Shown here piece after piece: positions 47,812 to 60,528 of a stretch of 64,000 nucleotides of DNA. Position 1 is the first letter of the stretch, and each line of letters opens with the position of its first letter. A program made the translations under genes and the position numbers. The DNA comes from Floccularia luteovirens (lineage: Eukaryota; Basidiomycota; Agaricomycetes; Agaricales; Squamanitaceae): contig VSJF01000010.1 in the NCBI GenBank assembly GCA_009739215.1, forward strand, positions 930,001 through 994,000, in the 5' to 3' direction. The notes beneath the pieces were generated by a model, which did no database searches, was not told where the DNA came from, and saw only the letters and a program-made list of their open reading frames with translations.

Positions 47812-49663
47812 TCAGAAACAATAAAACCACATTGCCAGCATACCAGGGGTACCAACTGCTTCTCCTTCCTGTAATCCACATTTAGAGATATACATATGCC
47901 ATCAGGAAAGACTCACGGCTATCATAACAAAGTTATCCTGGGTGGGGAACATCTTCCGTATGCAGTATCTTGCAACACTCTGCGTGTAAACGGAACTTTT
48001 TCCTTTGTAGGTATTCACTTCCTTCTTGATCATAGTAGTCTGCCAAGACTGGTCATCTGGGTGCTGGATAACCATCTTGGGAGAGCCTTTGAGATACAAT
48101 TCTGCCGCCAAAGGGTTAAAGTCTTGCACATGAAAGGTCCGTGTTTGCTTTCCACCAGATGACCATATAAGACGCCGTCCACAAAGTTTGAAGTCCTCAC
48201 CATAGACTTCGGATGGATCAAGGTATAGGAATGATAATACATCAACGTTACGGTCCAGTATACTCCTTATATTTGCCAGCACGATGACTTCTTGTTCCGG
48301 TTTTTGAGGGTCCTCATACTGGAACCTGAATCCGATCAGACGCTGTTCTGGGTCCATATTAAAACTGGTTTGTGTACTCGTATCCGTTGGACCAGTCGGT
48401 GTGACATTCGGAATCAGAAGTATACGCTTTGGAATTCTCCCTTCTACATGTGGGATTTCGATATTATAGTTGTGTTCTTCATCATCCCAACATACTCCCC
48501 CCGATTTGAGTTTAACAACCCGGAGGCGAGGCCTAGTGTAATAAATGGTCGCGACTTCAGCAATCAGGATGGTGTCCTGGTCTAAGAACTGAAAACCCCA
48601 GATCGTAGAACCATCGACAGGCTCCTATCACAGGACCTGTCAATCAAAAATAACTTCCAAATGCAACAAGCCGTCGCACCTCGATCATTACGCATCTTTG
48701 CCAATTGAATATTCGCAACTGTGAAGGGCCCACTGGCTAATATAAAAAGGTTATGTCAGTAGGCATGAAATTAGGTTGTCCAAAAGAATAAATATACCAA
48801 TTTGATATGGTTCCAGTGTACCTTGGTCTTGATTCCGATTGCCACAAGACAACCTTTAATTTCCACTTGGCTAAAACTGACATTACGCTCAAGTGGAGCA
48901 TCCCATCTAAATTGATATAGCTCTTGGCCTGTCGATAAATTGTATGTATGAACTTCGCCATAAGACGCATTGACACTGCAAACACATGTATCAGCATTTC
49001 TCCAAGACAATCTGACATTGAGCAGCACACCTCCTGACGAAGACTATTATATCCTGCTCAACATCAATCGCGACACCATGAGGATGGATCGGGATCAGCA
49101 AGTCCCATTTCCTGACGGAGTTGGTACCAGTCCGAGCAGCAGGGAATTTGTAAACGAAAACCCTCCATACATGTGCATTTCCTCGCTGGACAGAATACAA
49201 ACAACCCCCCGATTCGCCCATAAAGATTCCGGGCCTTATCGTTCCATCCATCCATTCAGTTGCGTCTGGAATTTCTGGAAGGCTGAATATATGTTGTTCT
49301 AAGAACTGTAAAGAGGTCCAGCGTAAGGAGAATCGGGTTACTTCCTCATTTATCTCTGAAGGAGGTCGCTGCGTAGAGGGTGACTCAGACCCCAACATCA
49401 GGCCCAACCTATATAGTTGCAGTTTAAGATGTTCTCGAGCGGCTTGATTACTGTGCAGCACCTCATACATTGGACGCCACGCCTATTGAATTGAAAAGAA
49501 ATCCCTTAGAGCTTTCTATATCAGGAAACGATTTTGTCCGAACCTTTCCCAAGCTTGCGAGTGATTTAGCATCAAGGTTTGGTGCTAAATTCCAAGCAAC
49601 ATCAACGGGAAGCTCGTTAAAAGTGGAGATCTTCTGAGGTTTGCATGTCCCTGAAGTTGGCAT
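47812..49663 (-). CDS. F-box domain protein, Agaricomycete type
   Basis: The start MPTSGTCKPQKISTFNELPV leads into an F-box (FNELPVDVAWNLAPNLDAKS then LASLGK, split by an intron). F-box proteins bring targets to the SCF ubiquitin ligase through Skp1. The rest is a long beta-rich region of unknown target. Segments include RFSLRWTSLQFLEQHIFSLP, KWDLLIPIHPHGVAIDVEQD, GEVHTYNLSTGQELYQFRWD, RRLIWSSGGKQTRTFHVQDF and QSVARYCIRKMFPTQDN, the pattern of large Agaricomycete F-box families. The C-terminus is uncertain: the frame can stop at 47902, or splice through a good GTGAGT..TACAG intron to a stop near 47812. No breaks seen. Confidence 0.75.
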
Positions 49664-50174
49664 CTTCGCGGTATAAAGTGTAGTAAGTTGAACTTGCGTC
49701 CTTACAACTTGAACATGTCGTTATATACCCAAGAACTGAACAAAAGATATTCTCCCCAAGGCAACTGAGCGAATGAACCTCTGAATGCTTATTATACCCT
49801 TAGATTGAATGGTTCTGATGGACGACGCCACACAAAAACATTAATGAGTAAGTAACAATATGTGTGACATCGGCAAATGAACGTGGTTACTACCTTCTAG
49901 AATTCATTTGTTCTGTTCGTCTTTTCTTTTTCCTGATAATTTATGGGTCGTAACAGCAAATTTACTTGGACATCGACCATGCACTACATAAGTGGTCTAC
50001 AACCTCTGACGTGGTGGCATGCTTCAGCCAAATGGATTACCCCAAGACTATTGTGTACGATCAATGCACAAACTGCGGTAAGTTACTATGTAATCCCACA
50101 AGATAAAATAATCTCCATACTTAATCAAATGTCATGCTCCGTTATTGTGTACATGGAAGTATCACAATATTTTT
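49664..50174. other. Interval between F-box gene and ERV29
   Basis: Promoter of the F-box gene (reads left) and 3' flank of ERV29 (reads left). A plus-strand frame at 49943-50245 overlaps the ERV29 end and shows no domain. No further gene. Confidence 0.45.
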
Positions 50175-51417
50175 TCAGAAAGTTTTCTTCTTCTCGTCAA
50201 CAGAAAGCCCACCTAATAACCTGTCAAGAATTTGCGAAGCGGTAATAGAGACAATTGCTTACCAGGACCCATGTTTACGAGGAGAATCAAACCACCCACA
50301 ATCGCTGGAATAAATTGTAAGATCATGTGATTTTAATAAAAGAACTCATTCAACGAACACAGTGTTTGGAAGAAGTCATATCTGAAACGTATTTAGTGGT
50401 GGTATCTTATGATATTAGGGTATAATATACTCACTTTAGGAAATCGCGCTGAGGGTGTGCCGAGTGTATACTCCACCAATTATTTGCAAACACGTTGAAA
50501 ACGCTCAAGACAAGGACCAAAAACGCAGCGGACCACTTGGCTTTGAAACCAACAGCAACCATTATGCACGCAGCTAATCCGACGATAGACACGAAGACTC
50601 GCACTATATTCCATTCACCTTGAAGGATGAAACCAATGAACAAAAATATCAAGAGTACACGTCCAGCAAGAAGAAAGCTAAAGATACAGCATTAAAACCG
50701 GTATATATATGCGAACACATCACTCAACTATTTTTTTCGATCAGTTTCGCTTATCGTAGGTAAACCTGCGAAGATAGCTCTTCTTGACACCATTGAATCA
50801 CTGAAAACCATGAAAAGGCCACCAATAACACTCAAGTTGCGGAGGAAGAAGTTCAAATCGAAGATGAGGCCGTATCCGAATCCTTGTATGATGACAACTC
50901 CGAGAAGACCACCAACTGCATATTCAGTATAGCGCTTGAGAATTACAGCAGAAGCACCGGCGAGCATAGTCTTCACATTGTTGGCATTAGTATAATAAGT
51001 AACCCGGAAGGAAACACAATACTTGCAATAACGTTGAGAAGCAGGAAGAAGTGGGATAATCCCCAAGGAAAACGTCGGTGTCTGCAAAAATATGAGTGGT
51101 ACGGATCAACGCAACAAAATTTTTTCATACTGTTCCAAATACCACAACTGGTCGGACCATTGCGTAGTAATTCTTAACGCGTCTTCAAGAAAGGTAACAA
51201 CAATAAGAAAGCGCCCAATTGCTGGCAAATGAGGTTTCAATGGTTGGGAGTATATTTCGATGTTATCTTCGACTTGTTTGCCTAAAGAGCGTAATTTCTC
51301 GATTGGGTCGTCTGGATTGGCTGCGCGGTAGCCAGAAGAAGGTCGAGAGTTCGACAAGCCATGGGGATCCGTATTATACGAAGATTGCGGACGAGCAATG
51401 TTAATCCTTGAGGACAT
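50175..51417 (-). CDS. ERV29: COPII cargo receptor ERV29 / SURF4 family
   Basis: Multi-span membrane protein that loads soluble secretory cargo into COPII vesicles at the ER. The N-terminus is MSSRINIARPQSSY. Conserved parts are IEKLRSLGKQVEDNIEIYSQ, LPAIGRFLIVVTFLEDALRI, LEQHRRFPWGLSHFFLLLNV (rebuilt over a 49-nt intron), LRNLSVIGGLFMVFSDS, FVLAGRVLLIFLFIGF-type helices, and YDFFQTLSIVGGLILLVNMG. The last exon gives GLSVDEKKKTF; its terminal KKTF fits a dilysine ER-retrieval signal. About seven or eight membrane helices. Frame is clean. The start is 254 bases from the divergent DNAJC11-like gene. Confidence 0.93.
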
Positions 51418-51671
51418 GGTGGTTGGTGGGATAGAAAGTAGGACTAACGTGTCATTTTCAAATTATCGAGACGTGGCGGTCATTACGTAATGTACGGCTA
51501 ATACGCAATTGACCACAATGAACATTCATTCACTGGAACCGTGCTGTCTGTCATTATTTTTCTTTAAATTACGAGTGTGCTGTCAGCTAAAACATCCATA
51601 CCACAGCTCGACGTCCCAACTGACTCAAAGACCAATATCTTCCCCAAATCTGACCACAGTAATATAATTAC
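51418..51671. promoter_or_regulatory. Divergent promoter ERV29 / DNAJC11-like
   Basis: 254 bases lie between the two start codons, which read away from each other. No element identified. Shared regulation is inferred from spacing only. Confidence 0.45.
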
Positions 51672-54098
51672 ATGTTCCAGGACGAAGACCCCGAGCCACC
51701 CGCACACGAGCCAGGTTTTCTATAGTACGTCTCTAACAGGTGTTCGACAGACAAGAAACTAACTTCAATGCAGTTCGACTCTCAACCTCGATAGCGGTGC
51801 TTCTCAGAGCGAAATAAATGAAAGACATCGTTCTCTGTCACTTATATTTCACCCTGATAAACAACGAGAGCAAGATTTCAAAGGCATTGCAACTGCCAAA
51901 TTTTTAGACATACAAAAAGCCTATCAAGGTATGTGGCATCTTTTCCAATCCTTTTTCTAGGTTGTTCAAACATCGCGGTCTGATAGTTCTTTCTGATCCC
52001 TTCTTGCGGTGAGAATCTCCTCAATCAGATTACACTAACATGGTCTAAAAATTCTGCAGCCAAGTTTACGATGCCCTAGGTGAAGATTGATCGTCCGTGG
52101 CAGTCAAAGAAACAAACTCAACATTTCTGGTATCAGGCGAGGATGGTCTCGCAATTAGGTGGCCTGAAGAACTCCATACTAAATCCGCAGCTGAGGTGAA
52201 TATTGGGGTGTCATCGCGACCATTACAGTACCATACTGAGTCAACGCAGATAAAGGAGATTCTCCAGCAGACAGACAATGAATTATTGCAAAAGAAAATG
52301 AAGCAAGCCATCCATTCTCAAGGCAAGGCGTCTATCAATGTGGATGTCTCTTCCTTGTTTGCTCCTTCTAGTGGTGAAATGAGGGTTCACAGTTGGCCAC
52401 GCCAGCTGTTCCATCGGTTCCAGGACACTCGAGTATTTTCTACGAGTGTTGTTCATGCGATACAGGTACCCCTCTGAAGTTCCGTATTATATGCATACTT
52501 AAACATGATGCAGAAACCTCTAAATGCCGACGGAAAAACCTCGTTGGGATTGGAGGCTCGCCTCCAAGCTGATCTATCTCGTAGCAAGTTCGAGTTTATG
52601 GGAACAATACGACACCAGTTTTCGCCGAGATTTCAATCCTCAGTGAGTTATTTCATTTGTAAGGTATTGGGCTTATAAATTGGGCGTCATTCTTGGTTGT
52701 CAGCTGTCTGTCGAAATTTTGAATCCTCTTAACCCCAGATTCCATCTAGATTTTCAAGATAAGAATACCACAATTACATTGAAGGGAGCTATATCCCCTC
52801 TACGGGCGAAGCCTATTACCGCAAACATATCAATATCTCGAAAGCTGTTCCGGCGTAGCTTTCACCGGGGAAAGCTGAGCTTGAACATCGGAGATCATCC
52901 ACAAATCGCTTTCATCTTAATTTCACCTTCTCCCTTCAATCTGAACCAGATTGGGTTGGAATCAGATTTGAATGATGCTTCAATAACCCCTTCCATCTCC
53001 GGTTTCAAAATTGGAACCACACATAAATCCTTTGGATTTGTTGTGACTTCAGGGCTTCCAAAATTAGTAGCTGAAGCGGGCGTTACATTCAAGGAGCTCG
53101 CTTCTCGCTTCACAGTAGGCTTGGAATTGGGTTTTGAAGGCTTAACATGGGTATTTAGTACTCTGTGGTCAAATGAGACCTCTGAAATAAGTGCAACGAC
53201 AACAGTATACTCCTCCGTTGTGATGTTGACCCTAGAGTGAGTGTGAACAGTTCGTACAAAATAATTCATTAACATGTTTGTAGGTTTGCATATTGGGAAC
53301 AAAGACTATCTCTGCCAATCATCCTAGCGACAGACAACAATCCAATTATTGCGTTATGTACCACAGTTATCCCTTCGACTACAATGTTGTTCAGTTATTA
53401 CTTCATTATACGGCCCCACCGTCGCGCTCGCCGCCTTGCGTAAGTTCATCAATTTCTTCCTGTTTTACGCTAGTGAGCTGATTATCCCCAGTCAAATAAA
53501 AGCTGCCCGAAAAAGGCTAGAGGAAGACACAGACACACGACGGGAAAGAAATGCTATAGAATCTCTTCTAAAGGACTCAGCAAGAAGACAAATGGAAATA
53601 GAAACAACCAAAGAAGGTGCGTTTTGTATATCCTGTTATATTGCCGGTATTTAACATTTCTGGAAAGGTCTTATCATTGTGGAAGCCAAATACGGTGTCA
53701 AAGAAAAAGAAGATGGAATGGACTATTTATTCTTTGACGTTACTATTGCACTTCAGGCATTAGTACGTAACTCTCAATTGTACATTCGTGGTGGGAGAAC
53801 AAAGGCAAGTTATATGAGATTGAGGGCTGCCCTCGATTTATCTTGGGCGCTCTCCGCTTAGCCGCGAATTAACAGAGTTTCGCACAGGCTGGTGTACAGG
53901 GATTTATGGACCCTGCACCGAACATTCCTAAAGCACTGCGTGTGCGTTACTTCTTTCGCGGGCGAATGCATTTTGCGGAGATTCCGGATTATCTTCCCGT
54001 AGTGCTGCCTTTAGCAGGTTCAATTTTCCCATCGTTTCAAGTGACGGAAATTAACTAACGTTTTGAGTATAGAACATAGAGTCGACGGTTGTATGTAG
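51672..54098 (+). CDS. DNAJC11-like J-domain protein (mitochondrial)
   Basis: The animal homologue DNAJC11 associates with the MICOS/SAM machinery that shapes mitochondrial cristae. The J domain is near the N-terminus, YSTLNLDSGASQSEINERHR, with the HPD motif in LIFHPDKQREQDF and VLSDPFLRQVYDALGEDGLA. A beta-rich middle part follows. The DUF3395-like C-terminus has KEGLIIVEAKYGVKEKED, FFDVTIALQALVRNSQL, TKAGVQGFMDPAPNIPKALR and YFFRGRMHF, matching the family end. One probable membrane stretch is IIALCTTVIPSTTMLFSYYF. An intron at 52080-52136 carries an in-frame TGA and must be removed. Another, at 53805-53887, uses GC..AG. The last intron precedes EHRVDGCM and stop at 54098. Otherwise clean. 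Confidence 0.9.
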
Positions 54099-56334
54099 AC
54101 TTTTCCATGGGAAAAGAAAACTGTCAGCCCTTGAGTGACATCTAAAGTCGCAAGGAAAAACAAGGTCTCAGTGAAGTGGCAAGAGGTGACCCTCGTTTCA
54201 CCAAGTAAAAGATTGTGATTTTGCGGGATTCCACAACTAAAAAGGAGCTTCAGGGTTCTTTCACATGCAGTATAACAAACGCTTCCCTGCGTCTGTTTCA
54301 TACGCCTGTTGGATTTTAGAACAAGCTTTTAACTCCTATCACTCCCACGTTTACGTTGGGGTGTATGGTAGTATTTAGTTGAAATGAAAGGTTCTGAGAA
54401 TGTTACTAATCAACAACATTTCTTGGAGACGCTGGCCAAGAATTTACGTAGGTTATGTGAACCCTCACCTAATCTCTAACCCAGGTTCATCATGTATACC
54501 TTGTCGAAGCAGCTTATCATGTGGTACACGGACTTCTGGGATGTCTTTTTTCTGTCAGCATGTCTGTCCGTGACGTATAATCATTGGTTAAACGGTGTGA
54601 CATAAATTTCGGTATCTCGGTTTCTCTAATGTGTGCGAACATGCTGGTGATACTTTGTTATATTTAATATAGAACCAATGCCAACGGCTGCTGTTAGCAG
54701 CGTTCTATGGGTGAGTTGATATGCTTTCAGCACAGTCCCTGAGTTCATACAAGCATGCATGCCAATGAATACATACTGTTTGCGATTTACTCTGTGTATA
54801 TCACCGGGGAGTCATTCTCCTGTTAAATACACTACAAGGTTTCAAATCAACAGTTTAAGCCTTTATACCTCAATGTATTCATTTCCGATTACGAAAGTGA
54901 AAGTTAACACGATAACAACGGCCGGATATTTGCGAACACAGCACTATTCGCTGGAATTAAAGGAAGACTGGCACCGAGCAACCAAGAGAAAATTCAGCTT
55001 TGAGGGAGAAAGAGCCATCTCAGGGTCGGTCAATGTTAGCTTTGTCTGAGAAAAGTTACAAAAATGACTTGGTCGGATCAATGAGACGAGAGAAACTATT
55101 GAAGGAATAGGTCAAAGTTTTTGTTGATGGGGTCCTTTTGTTAGTCACTAGTAACTGTATTAGTATTGTGCACCCGAATATTCATAATATATAGTTTTTT
55201 ATTCTCGCCACGCCTGCGTCCCACGCTTATCACCACGTTCGATTATAATGTGGCGTACTAGTGTACCAAATGCAATTGATTATCAGATTAGTAGCCCAGG
55301 TCTCTGGAAGTTTTCTCTCTTCCAAAAGCCTGTGATTCCAGTCCTACTGTGAGTTGAGAAGACCGAAGTTCGCAGAGTGCACGCGATGATGAGCAATTTA
55401 AGAACTGATGCGGTCATCTTCTTATGATAAGATTGAGGATTAGAAAATGTTGATTAAATTTCATGTCGCAGTATTAAGCATCGCAGAATGGTGCCAAAGA
55501 TTATTAACCGAATTAGGAAAAATAAACCAAGTACTCCGAGTCTTCCTGGTGAACGGTAGAGACACCTTATAATTGTGACTTGGTAATCAAGTTGACCAAC
55601 ACAATTTTATATCACTGAGAAGGTCAAGAAGAATGGGTGCGGCACGCCGAAAGTTCATGTCAACTCGGAAGCAGAATATTATGGCGAACCTTGATCGGAC
55701 TAATCTCCTCAATCTTAAAACGTTCCAGTGGTGTGGTACTTGGGTGTGATGTATTTCAACACGTATGTCCAAGGGAAAGCGGTGGTGCAAGGAAGGCTTC
55801 CTTATGGCTACTTACCCAGACAATGATGTGATGCCGGATCTCTTCCACTGGATTGGATGCTGCAGTGTACATATGAGGTTGGTACTGTTTTACGATTATA
55901 GTTTGAATATGGTTTGAATCTGTTTTTTCTCTCTTTTCATGGAGATCATTGATCTGAGATAGCCTCTGATGCGGATAGAGTTAAAGTCTGCGATTATCTC
56001 GATAACCTCAGGTACGGACAAATATACACTTTACCCCTTCGAACCTGTCCGCCCCGTTCTGCAAGCGACTCACACACAACTGCAGTTAAACCAAAGGCTG
56101 AGATCGTGAGAAGCGGTGGCATCCTTCTTACGTTCGAATCCCTAGATCCCAATCCATTGCATGTGGCCAATGGACATGTCAAAATTAACTTAAAAAATAA
56201 CCCTCTAGATTTGCAAATCCGTTCCTCGGTCGGCCCTGCCGCTTTCCTGCTTCATGACCCAGATATATAATGGGTGAACTGTTTTCGGTTGAGCCGAGTG
56301 CTTTCACCAACTCTTCAAATCATCTTTACCACCA
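54099..56334. other. Gene-poor interval
   Basis: About 2.2 kb without a gene I can identify. The best plus-strand frame (54759-55049, 96 codons, ending SGSVNVSFV) might be the last exon of an unknown gene starting near 54680 (ATGCCAACGGCTGC with a following GTGAGT donor), but no family is seen. Other short frames at 55587-55831 and 55994-56182 are unsupported. Bases 56200-56334 should hold the promoter of the next gene; an ATATATAA stretch near 56260 could be its TATA box. Confidence 0.4.
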
Positions 56335-57669
56335 ATGCAGCAACCAACGCTACGAAATGTGCGAATTCGCTCAACAAGAGATGCACTGCAGGTCTTCAAC
56401 GGTGTAGCGCTCAATCGTCTACCACTCATCACTCGCCGTTTGGATGCTGAAGAACGAAGAGCCATCGTGCCGGGCAATGTATACGTGTGGTATGCGTGCA
56501 TATCGCGGGTATCGCGGGTTCATTAACACGTCGCTGATTTTCAACAGGGAAGAACGTGGAGCCAACACGGAGCCAACCGGTCTTGGTATGGAACGATGGT
56601 GAGTTTACTTTGTCCACAGCTTATATCATGGCAGACGCCGAAATTTTCGTATGTTCTCTTGTCTAGGACTGATGGAATGGGGTGGGGTCCCAGTCGTACG
56701 TAATATTCTCCTGATATTGCCATCATGAATTGACAATCTGGAAAATAATTAGGGGTTCGAGACGTATGTCCCTGCCAGTGCACCTTCTCTTGCTTGTATC
56801 TCATGGGCACGTCGGTTTTTAGGAGTTTTTGTTCTATCATCAGAAGGAAGCGGACGTAAATGACGATTTGAACCCGGTAACGCCCTGGGCACAACTAATG
56901 CGGTGGGTATCTCTGTTACCTTACGCCACCTACTCCGGCGCGGTCTCAAAGTGCTCGTGACCCCCACTCCCCTTCTTCAACTACTCGTAATGCCCTTGAC
57001 TGATGTAAAACAAACGGCATAGAAGATCTTCCGCGCGACTTGCCAAACAAACCTTTCTCCTTGGCAGATCAGAATTTTGTTCCGGAATCCGAGCGGTTAA
57101 TAAAACAAACGTATAGCGTTCATGTATTTCTGCCAGCTGACCGTGCGAGAGGCATCTCTCGAAAATGGCATCTTAGTAAGTGTATTGGCGTTTTATTGCC
57201 TCAGACATGCCTAACTTGAAGATTAGCGGCATATTTTAGCCAGCACAAACTAGATGAGCTGGGTACTATCGACAAAATTCACGGAGTTGGTGATATTCCG
57301 GTTCCTGATGGATGGTTCAAGAGTGCACGTACAGTTAGACCTCGACGCGATAGCCGCACTAACGGAGGCCATCCGCAACCTCCAGAAGTGACTGCACAAC
57401 CATCCGCGTCTCCTCCTTATAATTATGCTCGACTTCCCCCACAGAGCAACTCTCATCACAACAGGACTGCATCGTCTTCACATTTGTCTGTTTCACCAAC
57501 TCCCTCCTCTAATTTCTCGAGTTCAGCACCATCACCATCAACCCCAAATCGTAATATGGGAAACTCTGCCAGTCGTGGACAGCTAGTACCTCTTGAATAC
57601 CTGCAAAACATATCAGCTCCTAGACGGGATCCAACTGATGAACAATTGCTTCGACGGTTTGCATCATGA
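56335..57669 (+). CDS. Gti1/Pac2 (WOPR) family transcription regulator
   Basis: WOPR regulators (Wor1, Ryp1, Gti1, Pac2) control morphological switching, sporulation and virulence programmes in fungi. The first WOPR half is visible as RNVRIRSTRDALQVFNGVAL, LPLITRRLDAEERRAIVPGN, VYVWEERGAN, ERWTDGMGWGPSRVRDEFLF. The second half is LIKQTYSVHVFLPADRARGI then WHLTAYFSQHKLDELGTIDK, with VPDGWFKSARTVRP. The Ser/Pro-rich C-terminus ends LLRRFAS. One exon is only 11 nt (56753-56763) and encodes part of RVRDEF. The linker needs introns near 56902-56950 and 56980-57020 to skip stops; exact borders are unsure. The AERWTDG-type DNA-contact motif is kept as MERWTDG. Frame in the conserved parts is clean. 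Confidence 0.88.
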
Positions 57670-60528
57670 TTCCTGCTGTAGTAGATGCCTCGATTTTAAC
57701 CCATGTCATGGAAAAACCTCACTTAAGTTGGCTTAATGTTACCTGGGAACGAGTACATGCTGTCACATATTTCTCCGCCGATGAGATGTACACTTATCGC
57801 AGTACACGTATTTGAACGCCATCTGCTTTTGCAATGTACACGCTTTGAGAATTTTTATTCGTAGAAAATTTATAACCGTCGGGAGTTTGGACCGAAGAGC
57901 CGAAGGGTCACATAACACGGACATTTCCTGAAAGCTCAAGTCCGTGAAAAGCCGTGACAACAGCAACTCCAAACGAATTTGCCGACCGCTGGGTCAGAAA
58001 TGATCTCCGGATTCACCATTTGTCTCATGCATTCTGGAATAGTATATACCGTCAATAATGACAACATGGGTATCACTGCGTAGAGCATCAGAAGCAATTC
58101 GAGGTTCGAAATCTGGATCGACGAAGCTTGATTTCGGGAAAAATGCGGTAGCCATCATTGCTCAATTGAAGCTTCTTGGAGTTTATCCTCCCCAAGGGTT
58201 AGCAAGCACACGGTTCATGACCTATTCGTGCATCTCGCGTACATCACCTTAACCAAGGAAACGGTTGGGCTCGGCAGCTCTGATTCTGTCCGCATGCTTT
58301 CTCAAGTTTATTTGAATATAACCCTCTATTTCAATATTCTTCGTTGCTTTGTTAACATGTACTATTGGCACCTCGTAATTCAGCCCAGAGCTTTGTACCC
58401 AGTGAGAGTGAGTACGACCTTCCTTTTTTGATTTGGTATACAACCCCATTAACGCCCAGTGTTTGTGAATAGGGACAGTTATCCTGTCCTGTTCAGCTTA
58501 TCGGACCATTATAATGTACTGATTGTTACGCCAAAAAAGATTTTTAGGTGCTCTCATCCTCCTTTAAGCCCCAATTAGTATTGACATTAAGTTACATGTT
58601 GTCCGCGGTGTACCCCATTCGTGAAGCAACCCCTATCTGTTCGAATAACGGGTTTCACACCACGCTTATGAAAAGAGCACAAGGATATACTGCTATTGGA
58701 GATCGCCAAATAAATATCTTCGCTTCACAGGGTGAAATCAAAGTTCCATTGATTCTTTATAATTTTGCTCAAAATTACAGTCCAGAAGCGGTAGGTCACA
58801 TCAATGACGGGAAGGCTGCGGTATGATAACATTAATGTTCAGTAAAACATTGTATCCATCAGGAACGGCTACCAGACTTCCCGCTCCAAATTGCTGCTCC
58901 TTGATCCCATTGTGGAAGCCTCCACCCAATATCCTTCTCCTTGGAGAGGTCTGTCCATTGTCCCCTTTTTCTCCGTTGATGTCTCCTTCCACCTCTCCTT
59001 AGGAATTGGAAGGTTTAACGTTTCGTCTGATGCGACAAGGCAAACCATCCTGCAGTTTACGCGGTCCACTTCCCTGTTGATGTGAAAGCCTAGCCAACCG
59101 TTGACCTACTTCATACGACCGTAGTGTTGTTCAACCTTTGATAAATATACGCCACTGACTGTCTTGATTCGCGGTTAACAGTTTTGCTCAAAGTATTTCT
59201 TCTAGAGTTACATTTGTATTATCGGTTCGTTGGGACCCAACCTGTCAGGCATTCCAGTATATCAGCATTTTCTAGTAAACTTTATACTGCTTCCTTTCCT
59301 TCAAGACCCTAATTTTGTACTCCAATTTTAGAACCTGAACTCCTGATAATTCCCACTACTTACCGATCTAACACACAGTAGGTTAGATAAAGGCTAAGTG
59401 CACGGTGGCCCATGGGAATCAAAACTGTCATCTAGTGATTCCACTTGTTGAATTGGACCCATCAATCTAACACTTGATTAGCTTTACCTAGGCTTTAACT
59501 TTTTATGACAGCACTCGGCGGCTGAAAGAGAAAGAGGGGTTGTCAGATGTTACAATCACGACATCAGATAATTTATACATGATACTCGAGCCACAGGCTA
59601 TATGGAGTCTGGAACACCTAGTTCTCGAAGGTGAGTAAGAATATTATTTTGATTCAGTCCCCTTCTCCCGATACTAGTATGTGAATGCAACGGCGTCTGT
59701 TTAGAATTTGTTGATGTGAGGTGGCCCGTGCCATACTGAACCAGATCGTTGGTCCGGGTCTCATATATGGCTATACTAGAGACAGCGTGGACCCACTGGC
59801 GACAATGCACTCATCGACTTGATACCCTGCAATTCCAACCCTAAGGTTATTATCGCTTCGGAATTGTATTTACGGCACGCCTTGTAGTTCACATGCAGGG
59901 GAGAATTACACACTTCACACAAGGTCGATTTGACGCCATGGTCATGCAGGCAAAGTGGAGGGGTCAGAACTTTATTCTTCTAATCATATGATTGTATACG
60001 CTATTGAAATTACGAAGCAACATGAAAGTCAAAATGGCAGCAGTGGGGATCGTATGCCCATATCAGCCGCTGTAGCTTCCAGCCGCGAAATGAAAGCGGC
60101 CGTTCGCACATGGTTGGGAGCGATGGAGCTGTATTGGAAATAGATTATAGGGTTGCACACCGCAACCGAGCAATCACTGGGAAGAGGTGCAGCAGAGTGC
60201 GTATACCAAGACAACGGCGGTGGAGGGGATAAAGTCAAAACCGGTGGAGGGGGAAGAATGAAAAAAATTACACAATGGATACATTTTTATGACAAGAGAC
60301 GGCGAATTGGAAATGACAGGTGTACAGAATAGCATGTCAACCTAGAACTTTACGTATCTTCGTCCAGAATATCCACAGTAGTCCCAGCATCTGTTAACTT
60401 TTATCCTCCAATCCGCTATCTGCTATTATTGAATATTACGTCAGCATCGCCCTGAACAAAGCTTGCCTCCGTCTATCATTGTCTCCGTGTTCACAGACTC
60501 GAAACCAACCCCTTGTTCTAATGATACA
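57670..60528. other. Orphan interval with unassigned open frames
   Basis: About 2.9 kb between the WOPR gene and RMD1-like gene. Plus-strand frames near 58058-58252, 58548-58826, 58891-59085, 59510-59632 and 59955-60143 have protein-like composition (for example KNAVAIIAQLKLLGVYPPQG and SDVTITTSDNLYMILEPQAI). Some end at good donors such as GTGAGTAAG at 59632. They may be exons of one fast-evolving or decayed gene reading right and ending at the TAG near 60141. I recognise no family and cannot give a model. Confidence 0.3.

Noticed and set aside
51123..51180. Apparent frameshift in ERV29 after the segment containing YEK
   Set aside because: A 49-nt intron starting GTATGAAA restores LEQHRRFPWGLSH; no break is needed.
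52088..52090. In-frame TGA in the DNAJC11-like gene
   Set aside because: It lies in a 57-nt intron (52080-52136) whose removal gives VYDALGEDGLAIRWP in frame.
56120..56145. tRNA-like B box (GTTCGAATCCC)
   Set aside because: No fitting T-arm stem, A box or acceptor pairing around it.
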